Shown here piece after piece: positions 1 through 12,384 of a stretch of DNA of 64,000 nt. This DNA is from Histoplasma ohiense. Lineage: Eukaryota; Ascomycota; Eurotiomycetes; Onygenales; Ajellomycetaceae. The DNA lies in assembly GCA_017607445.1 (NCBI GenBank), contig JAEVHH010000003.1, positions 4,898,001-4,962,000 of the forward strand, written 5' to 3'. Below the pieces are notes generated by a model. That model did not search any database. It was given only the letters and a program-made list of their open reading frames with translations, and was not told the origin of the DNA. Both the position numbers and the translations under genes were made by a program. How positions within the stretch are numbered: the first letter of the stretch is position 1; every line of letters starts with the position of its first letter.

Positions 1-177
1 ACTCTTATATTATTAATAATTTCCCATTTGAAGTAACCATGTTTGTGAGCAGGGCCCCCAAAAAATGTTTCAAACAAAGAGGGAGCAAAATTGTACTTAA
101 ACTGTAGTAGCGACTCCTGGAAGTACAGCCATCATTTGAGTAAAAATTTGTGAAAGGCGAGCCCTACCAGAATCGAG

Positions 178-1903
178 TCAACATAACCCTCCTAGTGTAA
201 GCCCAGGAAAACCCAACTCATGTTGTAAGTGCTTAGAAAGTAGTCCATCTCTTCCCCCAATTTCAGACAGACTACAACTCCCTCCGTCATCCAATTCTTT
301 TCGCCGCAGCCGGTCTTTAATTACTACACAAGCTTCACCCCATGCAGCGCAGGTACCCGCTAGTCCTTCAAAAAGGCTAAAGGGAGTATCCGGCATGCGA
401 AATTCACATTCGTCACGGAATTCACGGCGATGGAAAGGTGGCGTTTTTCGTGCGTAGAGTAATAACGTCAACGCCCTAGACAGGAAATAATCTGGTGTGA
501 GTTGCTCCTCTACAGAAGCGACTGAGCCGGTTCTCTCTTTGAACGAGCGCCTCGCTAATGCGATGCGTTCCTTCCCGTACTCAAAGCTGTTGTATAATAA
601 TAAAAAAGGCCACGCATTCCCGGCAATGCCGTGGCATAATCCCCCCCCTTTGAATAGTAACCCGCGTTCCCACACTTGCTCACTTCCAAGCCGGATTGCT
701 TTATCCCAGTCTGGTTCCCAAAATGAATGCATTAGGTGGGTGTTGTTCTCCGCTTGGGCTAGCAGGATTAGGAGACCTGGGGAGCCATGGCAGATTTGTA
801 CATAAGGATCATGACGGGAAGATGAACGGATGGGAACCGAGGATGGGAGATTGCCAGCGTTTTCGATAGTAAGCTTGCAGAGCCCACTTATAGTTTCAGC
901 AATAATAGGTAGGTGGTTAATGGTGCCATCGTTAAGTTCATCAGGCTTGCAGGCGAGAAGGATGGACAAAATACCAGCTATATCCATGTTATGCTACTTT
1001 TCTCCTACCAGACTGGGGAGACTGCTTACCTATCCCATGTATTCTGCATGGATAAAAAGAAGTCAAGGCCGGATGTACCGTTTAGAGTGGAAGGAAAATC
1101 GGAAGAAACTCACGCTCCGAGATAGTATTTACCATGCCATGGCCACATAAGAGATAGCGCATCCTGCCCTCCGTATAAATCATTGTAATCACTAGCACCC
1201 ACCTTCCCTGTCTCTATGATAACAGCTGCAAGCCTTGGGATCATTGTGAAAGTGGCGGTGAAAGCGGCAGTGTTTCCATCGTCCTTGCATTGTTGTCGAA
1301 TCTGCAAAAGCGCCAACAATACGCCAGCACGTCCGTATAATGCTTCATCACCACCTACGGTCGTTCCTTGCTTGATCGCGAACTCAGTAGTGCGTTGGAG
1401 CATGATAATGTCATGGGAAGGCACCTTTTGCCTAGTAGGACGAGCCAAACCAGCAAAGACTCGGAGGACGGAAGCACCAAGGGATGCTGATCCAAGCGGG
1501 GATAATCGGCCAGGCCTCAAGGGAATGTCCTCTGGAACACTATAGCTAAGTCTTGAACAGGCCAGCTCATGGAATTCAGATGCCAGATGTAGAATTTCAT
1601 CGTCGTCCTCAACATAACTCGCTTGTTGCTCAAGGCGGAGAAACATAAGAGCAACTCCTATTGGCAAAGTTGAACTCCAACTACTTCCTGTGCAATGATA
1701 AGATCGTATAGACACATACCAAGAATCCCATTGTATATAGTGCCAGGCGCAATTGTATTCTCGGGAAGGGATCCAGAGACTTTTTCCTTGAGAATACCGG
1801 TGGCCCGCTTTACGGCCCCTTGCAGCTTGTAAAGCACTTGCTGCATCGTCCCATCGTCTAAGGTGACAAGTTCAAGCTGATTTCTATAATACTGTAGAGA
1901 CAT
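178..1903 (-). CDS. LanC-like (LANCL family) zinc protein, four exons
   Basis: Lanthionine synthetase C-like protein of about 513 residues. Bacterial LanC closes lanthionine rings; eukaryotic LANCL proteins add glutathione to dehydroamino acids (family knowledge). Exons 1903-1720, 1657-1114, 1043-1030 and 977-178 all fit GT-AG and phase. Splicing joins NGILG to VALMFLRL, then LGA-IHG-IAGIL, which reads like the family. The three zinc ligands are visible: Cys in QICHGSPG (near 781-800) and the Cys-His pair in GGLCHGIAGNAW (near 617-650). Exon 3 is only 14 nt. The start ATG at 1901-1903 opens the first exon; the stop is at 178-180 after a GFPGL-type ending common in the family. No neighbouring gene suggests peptide modification, so a metabolic or glutathione role is more likely than lantibiotic synthesis. 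Confidence 0.88.
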
Positions 1904-2347
1904 AATAAATGATAAGCTGAAACGGAGATTTTTCGTAATAACCTGATGTTATTTCCTCATGCATCTGCTGCTGTTGAACCTTGAAATACATTGCTTTGAA
2001 GGAGCGTTTGCCATAGCAGTGACATCACTCGCGATGCGAAGGCGCTATATAAGCGGCTGAATTAAAGTTTCTTAGTCATGCAACCTCCGACAAGCAATTT
2101 CCATCGCGTCATAAATAGTACCACTGGGCCGCGAATTCACGGTCGAACAAGATCATATTCAGACGGAGTCAACAGAGGCCAGCCGAGCTAAATTGTTTGG
2201 CATGCAGCCATCCGCCCACAATGCCCTAAAAAACAGCACGCACTCCCAGTGCGGGAGCGCAAATTGCCAGGCATATAATTTCGCATTCGAGATGCTGTTG
2301 CAGCACAATTAGCTGCTTTGATATAGCTAGTTCCCTCAAACCCCGCT
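1904..2347. other. Intergenic, divergent promoter region
   Basis: Lies between the LanC-like gene (-) and the STAND remnant (+). A TATATAA box is at 2046-2052 on the plus strand, about 300 bp before the remnant's ATG. No coding signal is seen. Confidence 0.5.
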
Positions 2348-3913
2348 ATGGAGGGCGTCAAATACGATGGACAGGATATCGAGCAGATGTGGAGGGAAGC
2401 GTTGGTGGAATTCCATAAGCTCAGTGGCCACGATCCTAAGAAGTTTTCCGAACTCAGCATCGGCGACGTGATCGGAAAGATCAACCAGCAGAAGGAACTC
2501 GACGACAAGAAAGCTGCAAAATATGGCAAGGCAAAGGAAGTTCTGAATAAGACCCTAACCTGCATTCAGACACTAGGAAGTCTTGTAGCCCAAGGCGCGT
2601 AGATCTAGCTCATTGGCCATATTAATATCAGTGCTTCAATTTGGAAAACTGTCTCTAATTTTTTTTTTTACCACCTTCATCTCCAAGGTGTTTGGTCCAT
2701 CCAATCTCTGTTTTAATGCTGTTTTGTATCTTATTACTGTTGCCCAGAATTACAGCAAGATCTTTAGTGGAATTGCTGAACTCTTTGAATGCATCTCTCA
2801 CTTTCTCAAGCATTTTGATCTAGATCTCATAGCCCCCGAACCAAAAAGTTATATCGGGTCTCGTCTTATCAAACTTTTTTCCGACGAAGAATGCATCAAT
2901 GCATGGTGGGCACCAGAACGAATGTGGATGTATGAAATGTGGACCTATGAAGATGCCAATGTTATGATCATAATGAAATGATTTAAGGACTCTGCTGTTG
3001 TGAAAGGCCTTTCGGGAGCGGAAAAAGAATGTCTTAATGGCTTAACCTCGAATTCAAAGCCGGATGATGATCTCCTTAGACCGACAGCGAAAATAATGGC
3101 AAAGCGTTGGTTAAGGTACTTAAACTGGGGTCTGGCAAAGTCGGTCTTGTGGCTTTTAGGCTACATCAATAAAGTATATAAAGGACCCGCTGCCTTCATT
3201 AGTAAACTTGGATTAACATCGCTTTTAGATAAAATCCAGGATTGACGGTTCAGAACGCACGGCTCTGACTCCGTACCCGACCGAGGAACAGATTTTGGAG
3301 TTAGAAAGTTGGGCTGAGTCTGAGTTAAATGTCACAAAAAGAACAAGTATTGGAAACTGCAAATGGCATTCACGTTCGTTGACTTCGGATTGGGAAAAAA
3401 AGCTGTTCAGCTCAGCCTGTCTTCTTGTGAGGATGAACCTGAGAGCTGGGAACCTCAATTCTGTCTTGCTAGGGCATATGGCCAAATCGGCGCGCATAAA
3501 AAAGCGCTGCAAGTATTGTCTTCAGTAATTGAGGCGTTCCGAGAGGACCAAACCCTTCTGGAAGACAGAAGAGATTTTTTCTGCACGGAAGTGCTCCGCT
3601 CGCAGGGCTCTGGATTTGCTGCATTAACGAATACGATGCCTCGATGGCTGCTTTTGCAGAAATAAGCAACCACCAACCTGACAACTATTGGAGTGTTTGA
3701 AGCATGATTGACACAATGTATAAAGAGGAGAAATATTCGGATATTATGGCTCTTCTCAAGAATATGCAACACCAGACGAATCCTGAGGGACTGAGCCGTC
3801 TAGTCGCCCTGGTACATGAATTTGCTTACGATCATGTGTACCACCTTATTGTGCCCTCTAGTGGAAGAAACCGAGGACCAGGGTCAACAAACAGCAATTC
3901 GAGGTCAGGGTGA
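2348..3913 (+). pseudogene. Degenerate STAND/NLR-type protein remnant: Goodbye domain plus TPR-like end
   Basis: The first 84 codons (2348-2602) resemble the fungal STAND N-terminal Goodbye domain, with a WREALVEFHKLSGHDPKK opening and a late CIQTLGSLVAQGA helix. The domain seems to continue at 2691-2820 (VFGPSNLCFNAVLYLI...LFECISHFL) after a possible intron ending in CTCCAAG. The only good donor puts this exon one base out of phase. Further pieces follow in shifting frames: 3000-3245, then 3290-3360, then 3363-3660 with the TPR-like stretch ESWEPQFCLARAYGQIG. The last piece, 3704-3913, includes ALLKNMQ and LVHEFAYDHVYH. No P-loop NACHT or NB-ARC centre is visible. Goodbye-domain proteins are putative fungal innate-immunity or heterokaryon-incompatibility receptors; this copy looks broken. 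A short multi-intron effector-free form is the alternative. Confidence 0.6.
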
Positions 3914-4965
3914 TGAGATACCTGAACAGGATGCAGCAGACGAAATCAACCCTCATTCAGGCCCCGAAGAGCACACGTCATTGGATGTTCGTAGTGGAAT
4001 GGAATGGCGGATAATAATATCATTTCAGCTGGGGAAGAGGAGGGATGTGCCAAGATGGAATGATGAATGATGAGGAAGCCAGTAGGATACCTAACGGACA
4101 TGTGAAAGTAGGTGAGAATGTTATTACCATTACAGACTAGGTGAATAATATGCGAAGCCAATACGGGCTCACCGTGGGAGAAGGAAGTGATGCGCAGATT
4201 GGTAGTTATGGCAGTGGAATGATGTTCCGGATAATTTTTTTCCAAACGTTCTGGATTTCATTTTAAAGTTTCTGTTGCGATATTATTATGTTATGCTTTA
4301 TTCATCCAATGCTCAAGCATGGTTTTCCTTCGAAGGAATGCAGATGTAAATTTTGCCTCTTACAGAATGAATAGGGCCAGATGCAATCTAACTAATTGGC
4401 TATGTATGAAATAGTTACAACTATATAGCGCTGTGCCTTTTTGCTGGGCTGCAGTCAAGTATCGTTTGTTGGAAATAATAGTACGGAGTAACTATTGTGT
4501 TAGTTGGAAATGGCCAAGATCCGATCCTCCACACGGATGGCTGGCTGGAAACCTTGTGTACGGCGTAGGATTCAGGGTTGTTAGTGGGATAAAATCTAAC
4601 TGATGGCGGGCGGATGTGATCACTAACAGGCTTCACAGCATCCAACTGGCTGCGGGCTCAGTCAGCTGCACCAAACCTCTCTTTTTAGCTTCTTGACTCC
4701 TTTCTTCCTTGCTGGAAAAACGTCATTATGCATGTCAGGTATGTAGGAGGTAGACACTCACCTCCTACGCTGTGCAGGTTGCGTCAACCACGTTGGCGAC
4801 GAGTTCGATATTTCAGACTACTATCATCGTTCTATTATCCTCTTGTCTTCCTTTGCGCTCTCATCTAGAATCAAACCCGAAACCCTTGCGTCCACCACTC
4901 TACACTAATCTGTAACACGACCCGTATGAATTAGCCAAGTTCCTGACTGCCGTCTTTACTTTCTC
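3914..4965. other. Intergenic, no gene seen
   Basis: Moderately AT-rich sequence without a sustained coding frame or recognisable RNA gene. The first 150 bp may be the decayed tail of the STAND remnant; the last few hundred bases presumably hold the transporter promoter. Confidence 0.5.
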
Positions 4966-6883
4966 ATGCTAGCCATCCGTATAATCAAACTATTTTTCTA
5001 TCTCCCCTCGGCTTTCCGCCTCGAGGGGCCTATATTCTCGTCTCAACGGCGTCAGATCTAGAATCAGGTGTAACCACGCCCTTGCTCAAAGATGATAACC
5101 TGACGGGTTTCAACGACGATGTCGATGATGGCAATAACGATCGCGCTCAGATAATCAACACGAAGGGGTCGCGGAGAAGGAATAGGCCTGATGAGACGGC
5201 TACCTCTAGCTCGTCTGCGTCAAGAGACGTTGCCTCCAAGCAGTTGGACTCGGAGGATGGTAATTCTATCAAGTATCGGACTTGCAGCTGGCAAAAGGTA
5301 AAGCCTCTTTGGATTAAAGATGTCTATGAGCTGTTCAGGGTCGAGTGTGATATTACTCTGGAACAGATGGAACAGATTAACCATTGTCGCCATCCTCCCC
5401 TAAAGCCACAAGGGGAAAAAAATACTTCCCAAGTTAAAAACTCCCAGGAAAAATCGATGTTGACAGCTAACGTTGTACAGACTTCAGCATTGCTCTTCTC
5501 AGAATACATCTGCCTAGCCGTCATGTCATTCCCATACTCTTATTCCGTTCTCGGTCTTGTACCTGGTTTGGTTTTGACGATTTTGGTGGCTGTGGTAGTT
5601 CTATACACCTCATTGATCATCTGGTGAGCTGAAATAGGAGCCCTACAGAAGGCGCAATATTCAAGTAATAACTGTTAACACAATAACCAGGGAATTTTGT
5701 CTCCGTCATCCCGAAGTTCGAGACGTTTGTGATATCGGGCAGTACCTCTTTTACGATTCCCAACTTGCATGGTACCTTACGGCGGCAATGTTTTTGCTCA
5801 ATAATACTTTCATTCAGGTATGTACTGTAACGTACTTTCCACATTTCCACATCACCTTTGTGAGTGATTACCACAGGGTAGGGGAAATTTTCCCAACTAA
5901 CTAACCATATATATATATATCAGGGATTGCATTGCTTGGTGGGCGCGAAATATCTCAATGTCATGACCAATCACGGCGCTTGTACCATAATATTTGTAGC
6001 AATAACCACCATCATTTCATTCATTTGTTCTCTTCCTAGAACTTTCAACACCCTATCAAAACTCGCGAGTCTATCTGCGTTCTTTACATTCATTTCGGTA
6101 GCGTTAGCAACGATTTTTGCTGCTATCCAACCACATCCGGCGCGGTTTACTCCGGACCCAGGCAGAGGGGAAGGGGGCGGGGGAGGGGAGCCTGTTGTAC
6201 TCCTTTGGCCGGCTGCAGGGACGACCTTCATTGCCGCTATGGGAGCGTTCTTGAACATCAGTTATACGTTCATTGGCCAGGTCACTCTCCCCAGCTTCAT
6301 CGCAGAGATGAAGAATCCCAAGGAGTTCAACAAGTCTCTATATGTCGTTACCATCGCAGAGGTAATCGTATTCAGCATCGTTGGCTCTGTCATCTACGCA
6401 TACACTGGAAATCAATACATGACATCACCAGCATTCGACTCGCTGAGCAACAGCGTCCATAAAAAGATCTCGTTCTCATTTATGGTTCCAACATTGGTTT
6501 TCCTCGGCGTCCTGTATGCTTCTATTTCTGCCAGGTTCATATTTTTCCGTTTGTTTGACGGAACCCATCACAAGGGGAATCACACGGTTGGTGGGTGGCT
6601 GTCTTGGGGAGCTATCCTGGCAACAACCTGGGCCGTCGCTTTCATGATTGCTGAGATTATTCCATTTTTCTCTGACCTGCTTTCCATCATGAGCTCGCTT
6701 TTTGATTCTTTTTTTGGCTTTATATTCTGGGGCATTGCGTATATACGCATGCGGGGAGTGGATTATGGTTCAGACTTCTACCGAAAGCGTGGGTGGCGTG
6801 GGTGGCTAGGATTCATTCTCAACCTCGCTATCATTGGGATGGGGTTCTGCTTTCTAGGTCCGGGAACTTACGTAGGTCACTAA
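4966..6883 (+). CDS. Amino-acid transporter, AAAP (Aa_trans, fungal Mtr-like) family
   Basis: Predicted plasma-membrane permease of about 494 residues for neutral or aromatic amino acids, by likeness to the fungal Mtr group. Well-supported exons are 5056-5297, 5481-5623, 5691-5817 and 5924-6883, phase-consistent with GT-AG borders; the last intron has CTAAC and an (AT)n stretch before its acceptor. The family hallmark IKYRTCSWQK precedes intron 2, followed by LLFSEYICLAVMSFPYSYSVLGLVPG. Later helices include TTFIAAMGAFLNISYTFIGQ and PSFIAEMKNPKEF. About ten hydrophobic segments are visible. The first exon is tentative: ATG at 4966 with 13 coding bases and a donor at 4979 gives the right phase. 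The 183-bp intron 5298-5480 has no in-frame stop, so retention would insert 61 residues. A Gly-rich insert (GRGEGGGGGEP) lies in an extracellular or cytosolic loop. Confidence 0.85.
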
Positions 6884-7692
6884 CTGTTGTGGATTGTTTC
6901 TTCTTTCTTTTAATGCTTATGAATTTGCGCAGATGATGCTAATACTTTTGAAAAACCTAGGCTTCTGTTGAAAGCGTCCTTCTTAAATACCAAGAAGGGA
7001 ATTTTGGAAGTGCGTTTTCATGTGCGGATAATAGTTTATAGAAGCGGGCCTCACTGGATGACATTGATGTGATTTAATCGTTTTTTGGATATCCCTCATG
7101 TCTAGAGGCACGATGGTTCAGTTTATCACAAAATTAGGATTAAATTTGATCGTTATTAGAGGTAGGTATCCCCGAACAAATCAAAAACGTGTAAACTATG
7201 ACACTAGAAGACTCAATCACAGCATACCAGAAACGAAAAGGAATAGAAACTATTACTGTGCGAGATTACTGTGCAAGGCGAGAGTCCACTATCACAAATC
7301 GAAGGTGGTATCCCAAGGCATAATATAATTTCGCGCATAGCGGACATGAAACACAGAAAGCCGGAGACAAGAGTGGTGAAAAAAAAAAAAAGCAGGAAAA
7401 AAAAAAGGCAGGACATACTTGCAAATATGTCAAGAATTAAGCGGAAAATGCCGAAGAGGTTTAAGGCATTCATCAGAATGCATATCAGAAATATCTGGAA
7501 AAAAGGGCGAAAGAAAGGGGAAACAAACTGAACTCAATGTCAAAAATCGAGAGAAGTGGACACCTTCTCAAGAGGACCAAAAGAGAGGTCATAAGATGAA
7601 GAAAGGAAAACGAAAGGTAAAAGAGAAGAAAGAAGTTCCCAATAAGAAACTATTTATCCTCAACTCCGAATTTTATGCATATCCCTTTTTTT
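6884..7692. other. Intergenic, purine-rich
   Basis: Separates the transporter and the convergent hypothetical gene. The region 7370-7660 is strongly A/G-rich with A-runs near 7380-7406, giving lysine-rich spurious frames. Nothing functional is recognised beyond presumed 3' untranslated sequence. Confidence 0.5.
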
Positions 7693-8122
7693 TCAAGCTT
7701 CGTTATCCTCAGCAAACGTAAAAGCCTCTCGGATCGTCCAATGCTTCAATCCTTCAATGGGCTCCTGATACATCTCAGCCAAAAACTCACCTGCTGCAAA
7801 AGTAGCATAGTGTTCCATATCCAAAGCCTCCTCAGCGTCTTTTATCCTTATGGGATGCACAGTTCTGCCGTACTCCGCATCTATGCCAGTGGGTACTACT
7901 GGATCAATAGTGTCTAGCAATTCGAGCGGTTCGGGAATGAGCTGGATAAGCGGCTGATCCAGCTTTGTTTCCATATAATCTGCGTACATAGGCGGTTGTG
8001 GCCACGTGTTTTTCTTCTGCCTGTCAAGTTTCTTCATGAGTTGCTGAACGTCGCAATTTTCGTCACCTTCGTCTGCTGGATCTTCGATTACTTCTGCTTC
8101 TTCCTCTTCTTCCTCTTCTTCC

Positions 8123-8155
<33 letters not shown>

Positions 8156-10171
8156 ACTACAAGACCCTGCCTGCGCAACACGTCCTCCTCGTCTCTCTTT
8201 TTGTAATATCCCGCCCAGGGGCCAGTTGTAAGTTGAGGGTGGCATCCTGTGAGTGCGGAGAGACCGAGAACTTCCCTCCGGTACATTTTTACGTGCTTGA
8301 TCTCGAGTTCCTTGGCTTGTACACGGAGAGTGGATATTGGGGGCGTGGAGCTTTTGCCATCCAAGAAGGACCTCAGAGCTGTTAGGCCGCGGGCTATTTT
8401 CTCCCGGGTGTCCTCCATTGTTTCCGGCAGGGTCGTGTGCGGGAGAAGTGGCTTGAAGATGGGGAAGAGAGCCTTAGAAGCGGGTCGTAAGCCTGCTCGC
8501 CGCGTTAGCTGATCAAAAGGGTTTGTTGGGGAACATGGAAGTAACAGTGGCTCCGTGTTAATGGATATATTTTGTGTGTCATGAGATTCGGGTTGGTCAG
8601 TTGCTGTTGACTTCTTTGGGAATTCACGTTCAGATTGGCAACCAAGCCGCGGTCGACTACGGCAATCCACCCGTTTAATCCATGCGTCATACTGCTCGCG
8701 ACGGCGAGCCGCAGCATATTTTGCTGCCACAATTTGGTCCCCCGGTGTATCTTTTTTCTTCGCTTCTCTAGCTTCAAAATAGCGGCGTATTTTCCAGTGC
8801 ACCTTCCAGGGCATTAGTCTTATCGCCTTTTTCAAATCGAATTTGATGGGCTTGGGCTGCTTGATGATCGCGCAAATTGACCTTTGCCCCGTTGGTATTC
8901 GGTCTCTGCCATCCTCCTTCTCATGTGTCAAAAGGAATGAAGGTGGCACATCAACATCCTCACTGTATTGTGAGATGTCAACCTGTTTTTCTTTGCCCTT
9001 CGAAACAACTTTTGATTGTTCCAAGTCGTTGTCGGGAACCAAGTCCTGGAAATTTGTCCTTTCTTCTAGAGAAAACGGATCGCAAGACTCGACAGCACAT
9101 TCAGCATCATCATCATCATCCATGAAAATAACTGGTAACTTCCGGATCGGGGGCCGAGCAGGCCCAGGAACGCATGGCTCTTCGCTTTCAATCAAGGAAG
9201 GTGACAGTGGCAGCTCATAACCAGTGGTCTTATATACATCAACTGCGAAGCTCAGAGAAGACTTTACAGTGCTCAAATTGGAGAATCCTCTCGCAGGAAT
9301 ACCTTCTGTCTTCTTCATGATAAACCCACTGCAGGATTCTGATTTCTTTTCTGCCAATCGATCATTTCCAGGTGTTGAATATAAACTGTGCCACCCAGGA
9401 TAGCCTGCTAATCTGTCAACATTCGATTTGACGAACGGAGTTATGAACGATAACTTGTGAAGAATAAGTTCTTCCGTCCATTCTTTTGGGGCGTCTTTTG
9501 CATGATGATACCGGCCGATTCCTGCTATCGGATAGGAGGCGCCAGAGCGACCTATGAAATACCAGGACTGCTTAGGAATTTGGTCGTGACAATGTTGGGG
9601 TAGATGCAAACCTTTTTGTATAGTTGTTTTCGTATTGCCAACTTAAATTGGTATCAGTATCCGAGTTTGGGCTTATGGGACGCCAGCCAGGGTGTGTTAT
9701 TTACTCACCATCCCCGTCACCGTCACCCAGTTTCCCAGTTCCCATTCCCCCTTCCACTTCTTCCTCTTCATCGTCTGACGGCCTATCATTAAGCGACCTA
9801 TTTTCCTCTAGCTCTCCAAAAAACGTATCCCATTCTTCCTCAGCAGACGTGCAGATTGTCCTGCGTCGCGTCGGCACGTTTGATGACTGCGGATCATCAT
9901 TAATACTGGATGCTGAACTGCGCATCTCCGCTATAGCCGCTTCCCACGCCCTAGCTGAAAGCTCATGTGCTTTCTCAAGTCGCGTTATATGCAACCTGTC
10001 CGCAAGGCCTGCACGTAGGTAGGGTAAGCTGTTCGTCACGATACTTTTAAATGAAGACGTTGGGAGACGCATACCTCTCCCAAGACACTTGTCCAGGAGT
10101 TTATCCCACACACTATTTCTGATTACCGACGTGAAGCGCTCACATGCGGCTTCGAGGGTTAGAGACGACAT
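7693..10171 (-). CDS. Unrecognised acidic fungal protein, two exons
   Basis: Predicted protein of about 794 residues. Exon 1 is 10171-9709 and exon 2 is 9611-7693. The 97-bp intron has a GTGAGT donor and an AAAAAG acceptor, and the phase joins GDGDG-G to LHLPQHC. The N-terminus has a helical segment (ERFTSVIRNSVWDKLLDKCL; LHITRLEKAHELSARAW), then a Ser/Asp/Glu-rich linker. The middle has PKQSWYFIGRSGASYPIAG and a basic helix near KVHWKIRRYFEAREAKKK. Near residue 700 is a run of about 20 glutamates encoded by a microsatellite. The C-terminus is helical (HYATFAAGEFLAEMYQEPIEGL). I do not recognise a catalytic motif. The charge pattern suggests a nuclear or complex-bound protein, which is inference only. 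Confidence 0.8.
8098..8155 (+). repeat. TTCCTC/TTC microsatellite within coding sequence
   Basis: About ten near-perfect units of TTCCTC with extra TTC units. On the minus strand it encodes the poly-glutamate run of the hypothetical protein. It stays in frame, so length variation would change only the Glu number. Confidence 0.9.
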
Positions 10172-11667
10172 CTCCGGATTATTAGGAGCAACTACATGGG
10201 TATGAAAATAAACTGAAAAGACATGGGTAGAGAGAATAGTGGTCCTCTTTTCAGAAAGAAAGTTGGAAAAGGAACAGTGTACTGAACTGACAACACTGCA
10301 GAGTGCAAGAAATTTAGAAGAAAGAAATGAATCCTTCTAAGGGTAAACACAACAGAAGTCAACAACAGCACAACTCCTTATAGAATATAGGCAAGGGTCT
10401 GAAGTTGCCGAGTGATAAATTCTGGACTCTGGGTGTGCTCGTGAGGCCTGGGGAAGAAAATATCTAAGCCTCGCCACACTAGGTAAGTGAAAGGAAGAGG
10501 TATATAAAGAAAAAAAAAGCAGTTGTATGTGTATAGTAGAAATAGACAAGAATCTACTACATTATATGTGAATATCCGCAGAGGATTAGTGGCCATGTGA
10601 GAGATAACTTGTATAATCGCAGCTATAAGAACCAGCATGCTGAGAAACTCCAGTGCAAGGGTCAGAAAAAGGCATGAATATTGCGGGTTTGAATGTCAAA
10701 TAATATCTCAAAAAGCGAATGTGTTTGCAGCGTTCACATGCCGTCTTTTTGATAAGGAGGCCACGGTATACTCCTGAATCGCATTCACAGACAGCTGCTG
10801 CGAGAGGTTTCGCATTGAAAGTCGAATACACCGCCTGATTCAGAGAAAAAACCCAATACAAAATGGGTAGAATTTTGATATTAAGTAAGCCATAGCGTCT
10901 GCTGCATCCCATACCATTTGGCGTTTAGATTAAAATGGGTAGCCCTTCAATGCATCGTTTGGGGAAGTGACAACGCCCAGGGCAGGAGAGCAACCGCCGG
11001 CCGGCCCTAAAAGACATTGAAATCCCCAACATGACTAGCAATTGGGAACAGTACACCTATCCGACTTAAAATAGACGGCTACAGTATAACGTTGAAAATT
11101 TTCTTGGGGATTGTTCCTGGCTGTCGGCATTTGTCCCCATCTTTCCCAAGAACTAAAACTGCCCCTGATAACCAATCAATTAGCATGTCAACAAAGAACA
11201 CAAAGGAAATAAAAAGCCAACTATCACTACACTTGCCTCACCACCCCTTCCCATCTTCCTGCTGTTTGCTCTCATCAATTGGCTGTTGTAATACCCTATT
11301 GATGTTGAGGTTGGAGCTGGATGGTACAGATCAAACAATTGAATGTTGGGATAAAGTTCGTCCGACGCCAAGCCATCACCTTCTCTCCCCAGAAATCACG
11401 TCATTTCAATGGCGCTTTTCATATCTCTTCAAGGAGATTTATTCTTCTTAAATCACATATATTTTAGCTACGGACACCTTCCCATTACTGTCCATATTCT
11501 CTTTCTTCTCTCCTATTCAAATTTTCAGGCCTATCTTCAACTTGCTACCCCGCCACCCCGCCGATTGCTCGCGAGCCAGCGTACAGAAGAAAACCCCTAC
11601 CGACAATCTCAACCCTCAATTGACCTACAAATAATTTCCCATACTGATCAAACTCAGTATCACCAAC
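10172..11667. other. Intergenic, divergent promoters of the hypothetical gene and APS kinase
   Basis: About 1.5 kb without a supported gene. Pyrimidine-rich stretches occur upstream of the APS kinase start (11380-11540). I could not identify a specific sulfur-regulator site with confidence. Confidence 0.5.
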
Positions 11668-12384
11668 ATGGCGACGTATGATTCCAGACATTTTGATGGG
11701 TTTTAACCCTTCCATGAACCCATCTAATCCCAACCAAACAGCAACATAACATACCACCCCCCACACCTAACTCGCGTCGAGCGCACCGCCCTCCGCAGAC
11801 AACAAGGCCTCACAATCTGGCTCACCGGCCTCTCCGCCTCCGGCAAATCTACTATCGCCGTCGAGCTTGAACACCAGCTCCTAACCCAGTACAATGTCGC
11901 CGCCTACCGACTGGACGGCGACAACATCCGCTTCGGCCTCAACAAGGACCTCGGCTTCAGCGAAGCGGACCGCAACGAGAACATCCGGCGCATCGCGGAG
12001 GTTGCGAAACTGTTCGCGGACAGCAACACCATCGCCATCACCTCATTTATCTCGCCCTATCGCAAGGACCGTGAGTTGGCGCGCCAGCTCCATGCGGCGG
12101 CAATTCATGGCCAGGGGGAACAGGAATCCGGCTTGCCATTTGTTGAGGTCTATATTGATGTCCCTGTTGAGGTGGCGGAGCAGAGAGATCCGAAGGGTTT
12201 GTATAAGAAGGCGCGGGAGGGGATTATCAAGGAGTTTACGGGGATCAGTGCACCGTACGAGGCCCCCGAGAAACCTGAGATTCATATTCGGAGTCATGAG
12301 GTTGGGATTAAGGAGGCGGTTGCGCAGATTATTAAGTATTTGGAGGGAAAGGGCTATTTGCCTGAAAGAGCCGTGCATAATTAG
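11668..12384 (+). CDS. MET14: Adenylyl-sulfate (APS) kinase
   Basis: Phosphorylates adenosine 5'-phosphosulfate to PAPS with ATP, the second step of sulfate activation in the cytosol. Exon 1 is 11668-11675 (only ATGGCGAC) and exon 2 is 11742-12384, separated by a 66-bp intron; the join reads MATNIT, as in related fungal enzymes. The product has 216 residues, normal for the family. The P-loop GLSASGKST is at residues 33-40 and the APS-binding segment is DGDNIRFGLN. The PAPS-binding loop FISPYRKDR and the C-terminal KEFTGISAPYEAPEKPEIHI are also visible. No ATP sulfurylase domain is attached. The gene lies alone; the stop TAG is at 12382-12384. Confidence 0.97.

Noticed and set aside
178..1903. 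Lanthipeptide biosynthesis locus
   Set aside because: No precursor peptide, dehydratase, transporter or protease nearby; the protein fits the stand-alone eukaryotic LANCL type.
7098..7721. Several Lys-rich frames
   Set aside because: A-rich low-complexity sequence; no Met with context, no splice pattern, no family likeness.
8063..8245. Arg-rich minus-strand frame
   Set aside because: Product of reading the glutamate microsatellite out of frame.
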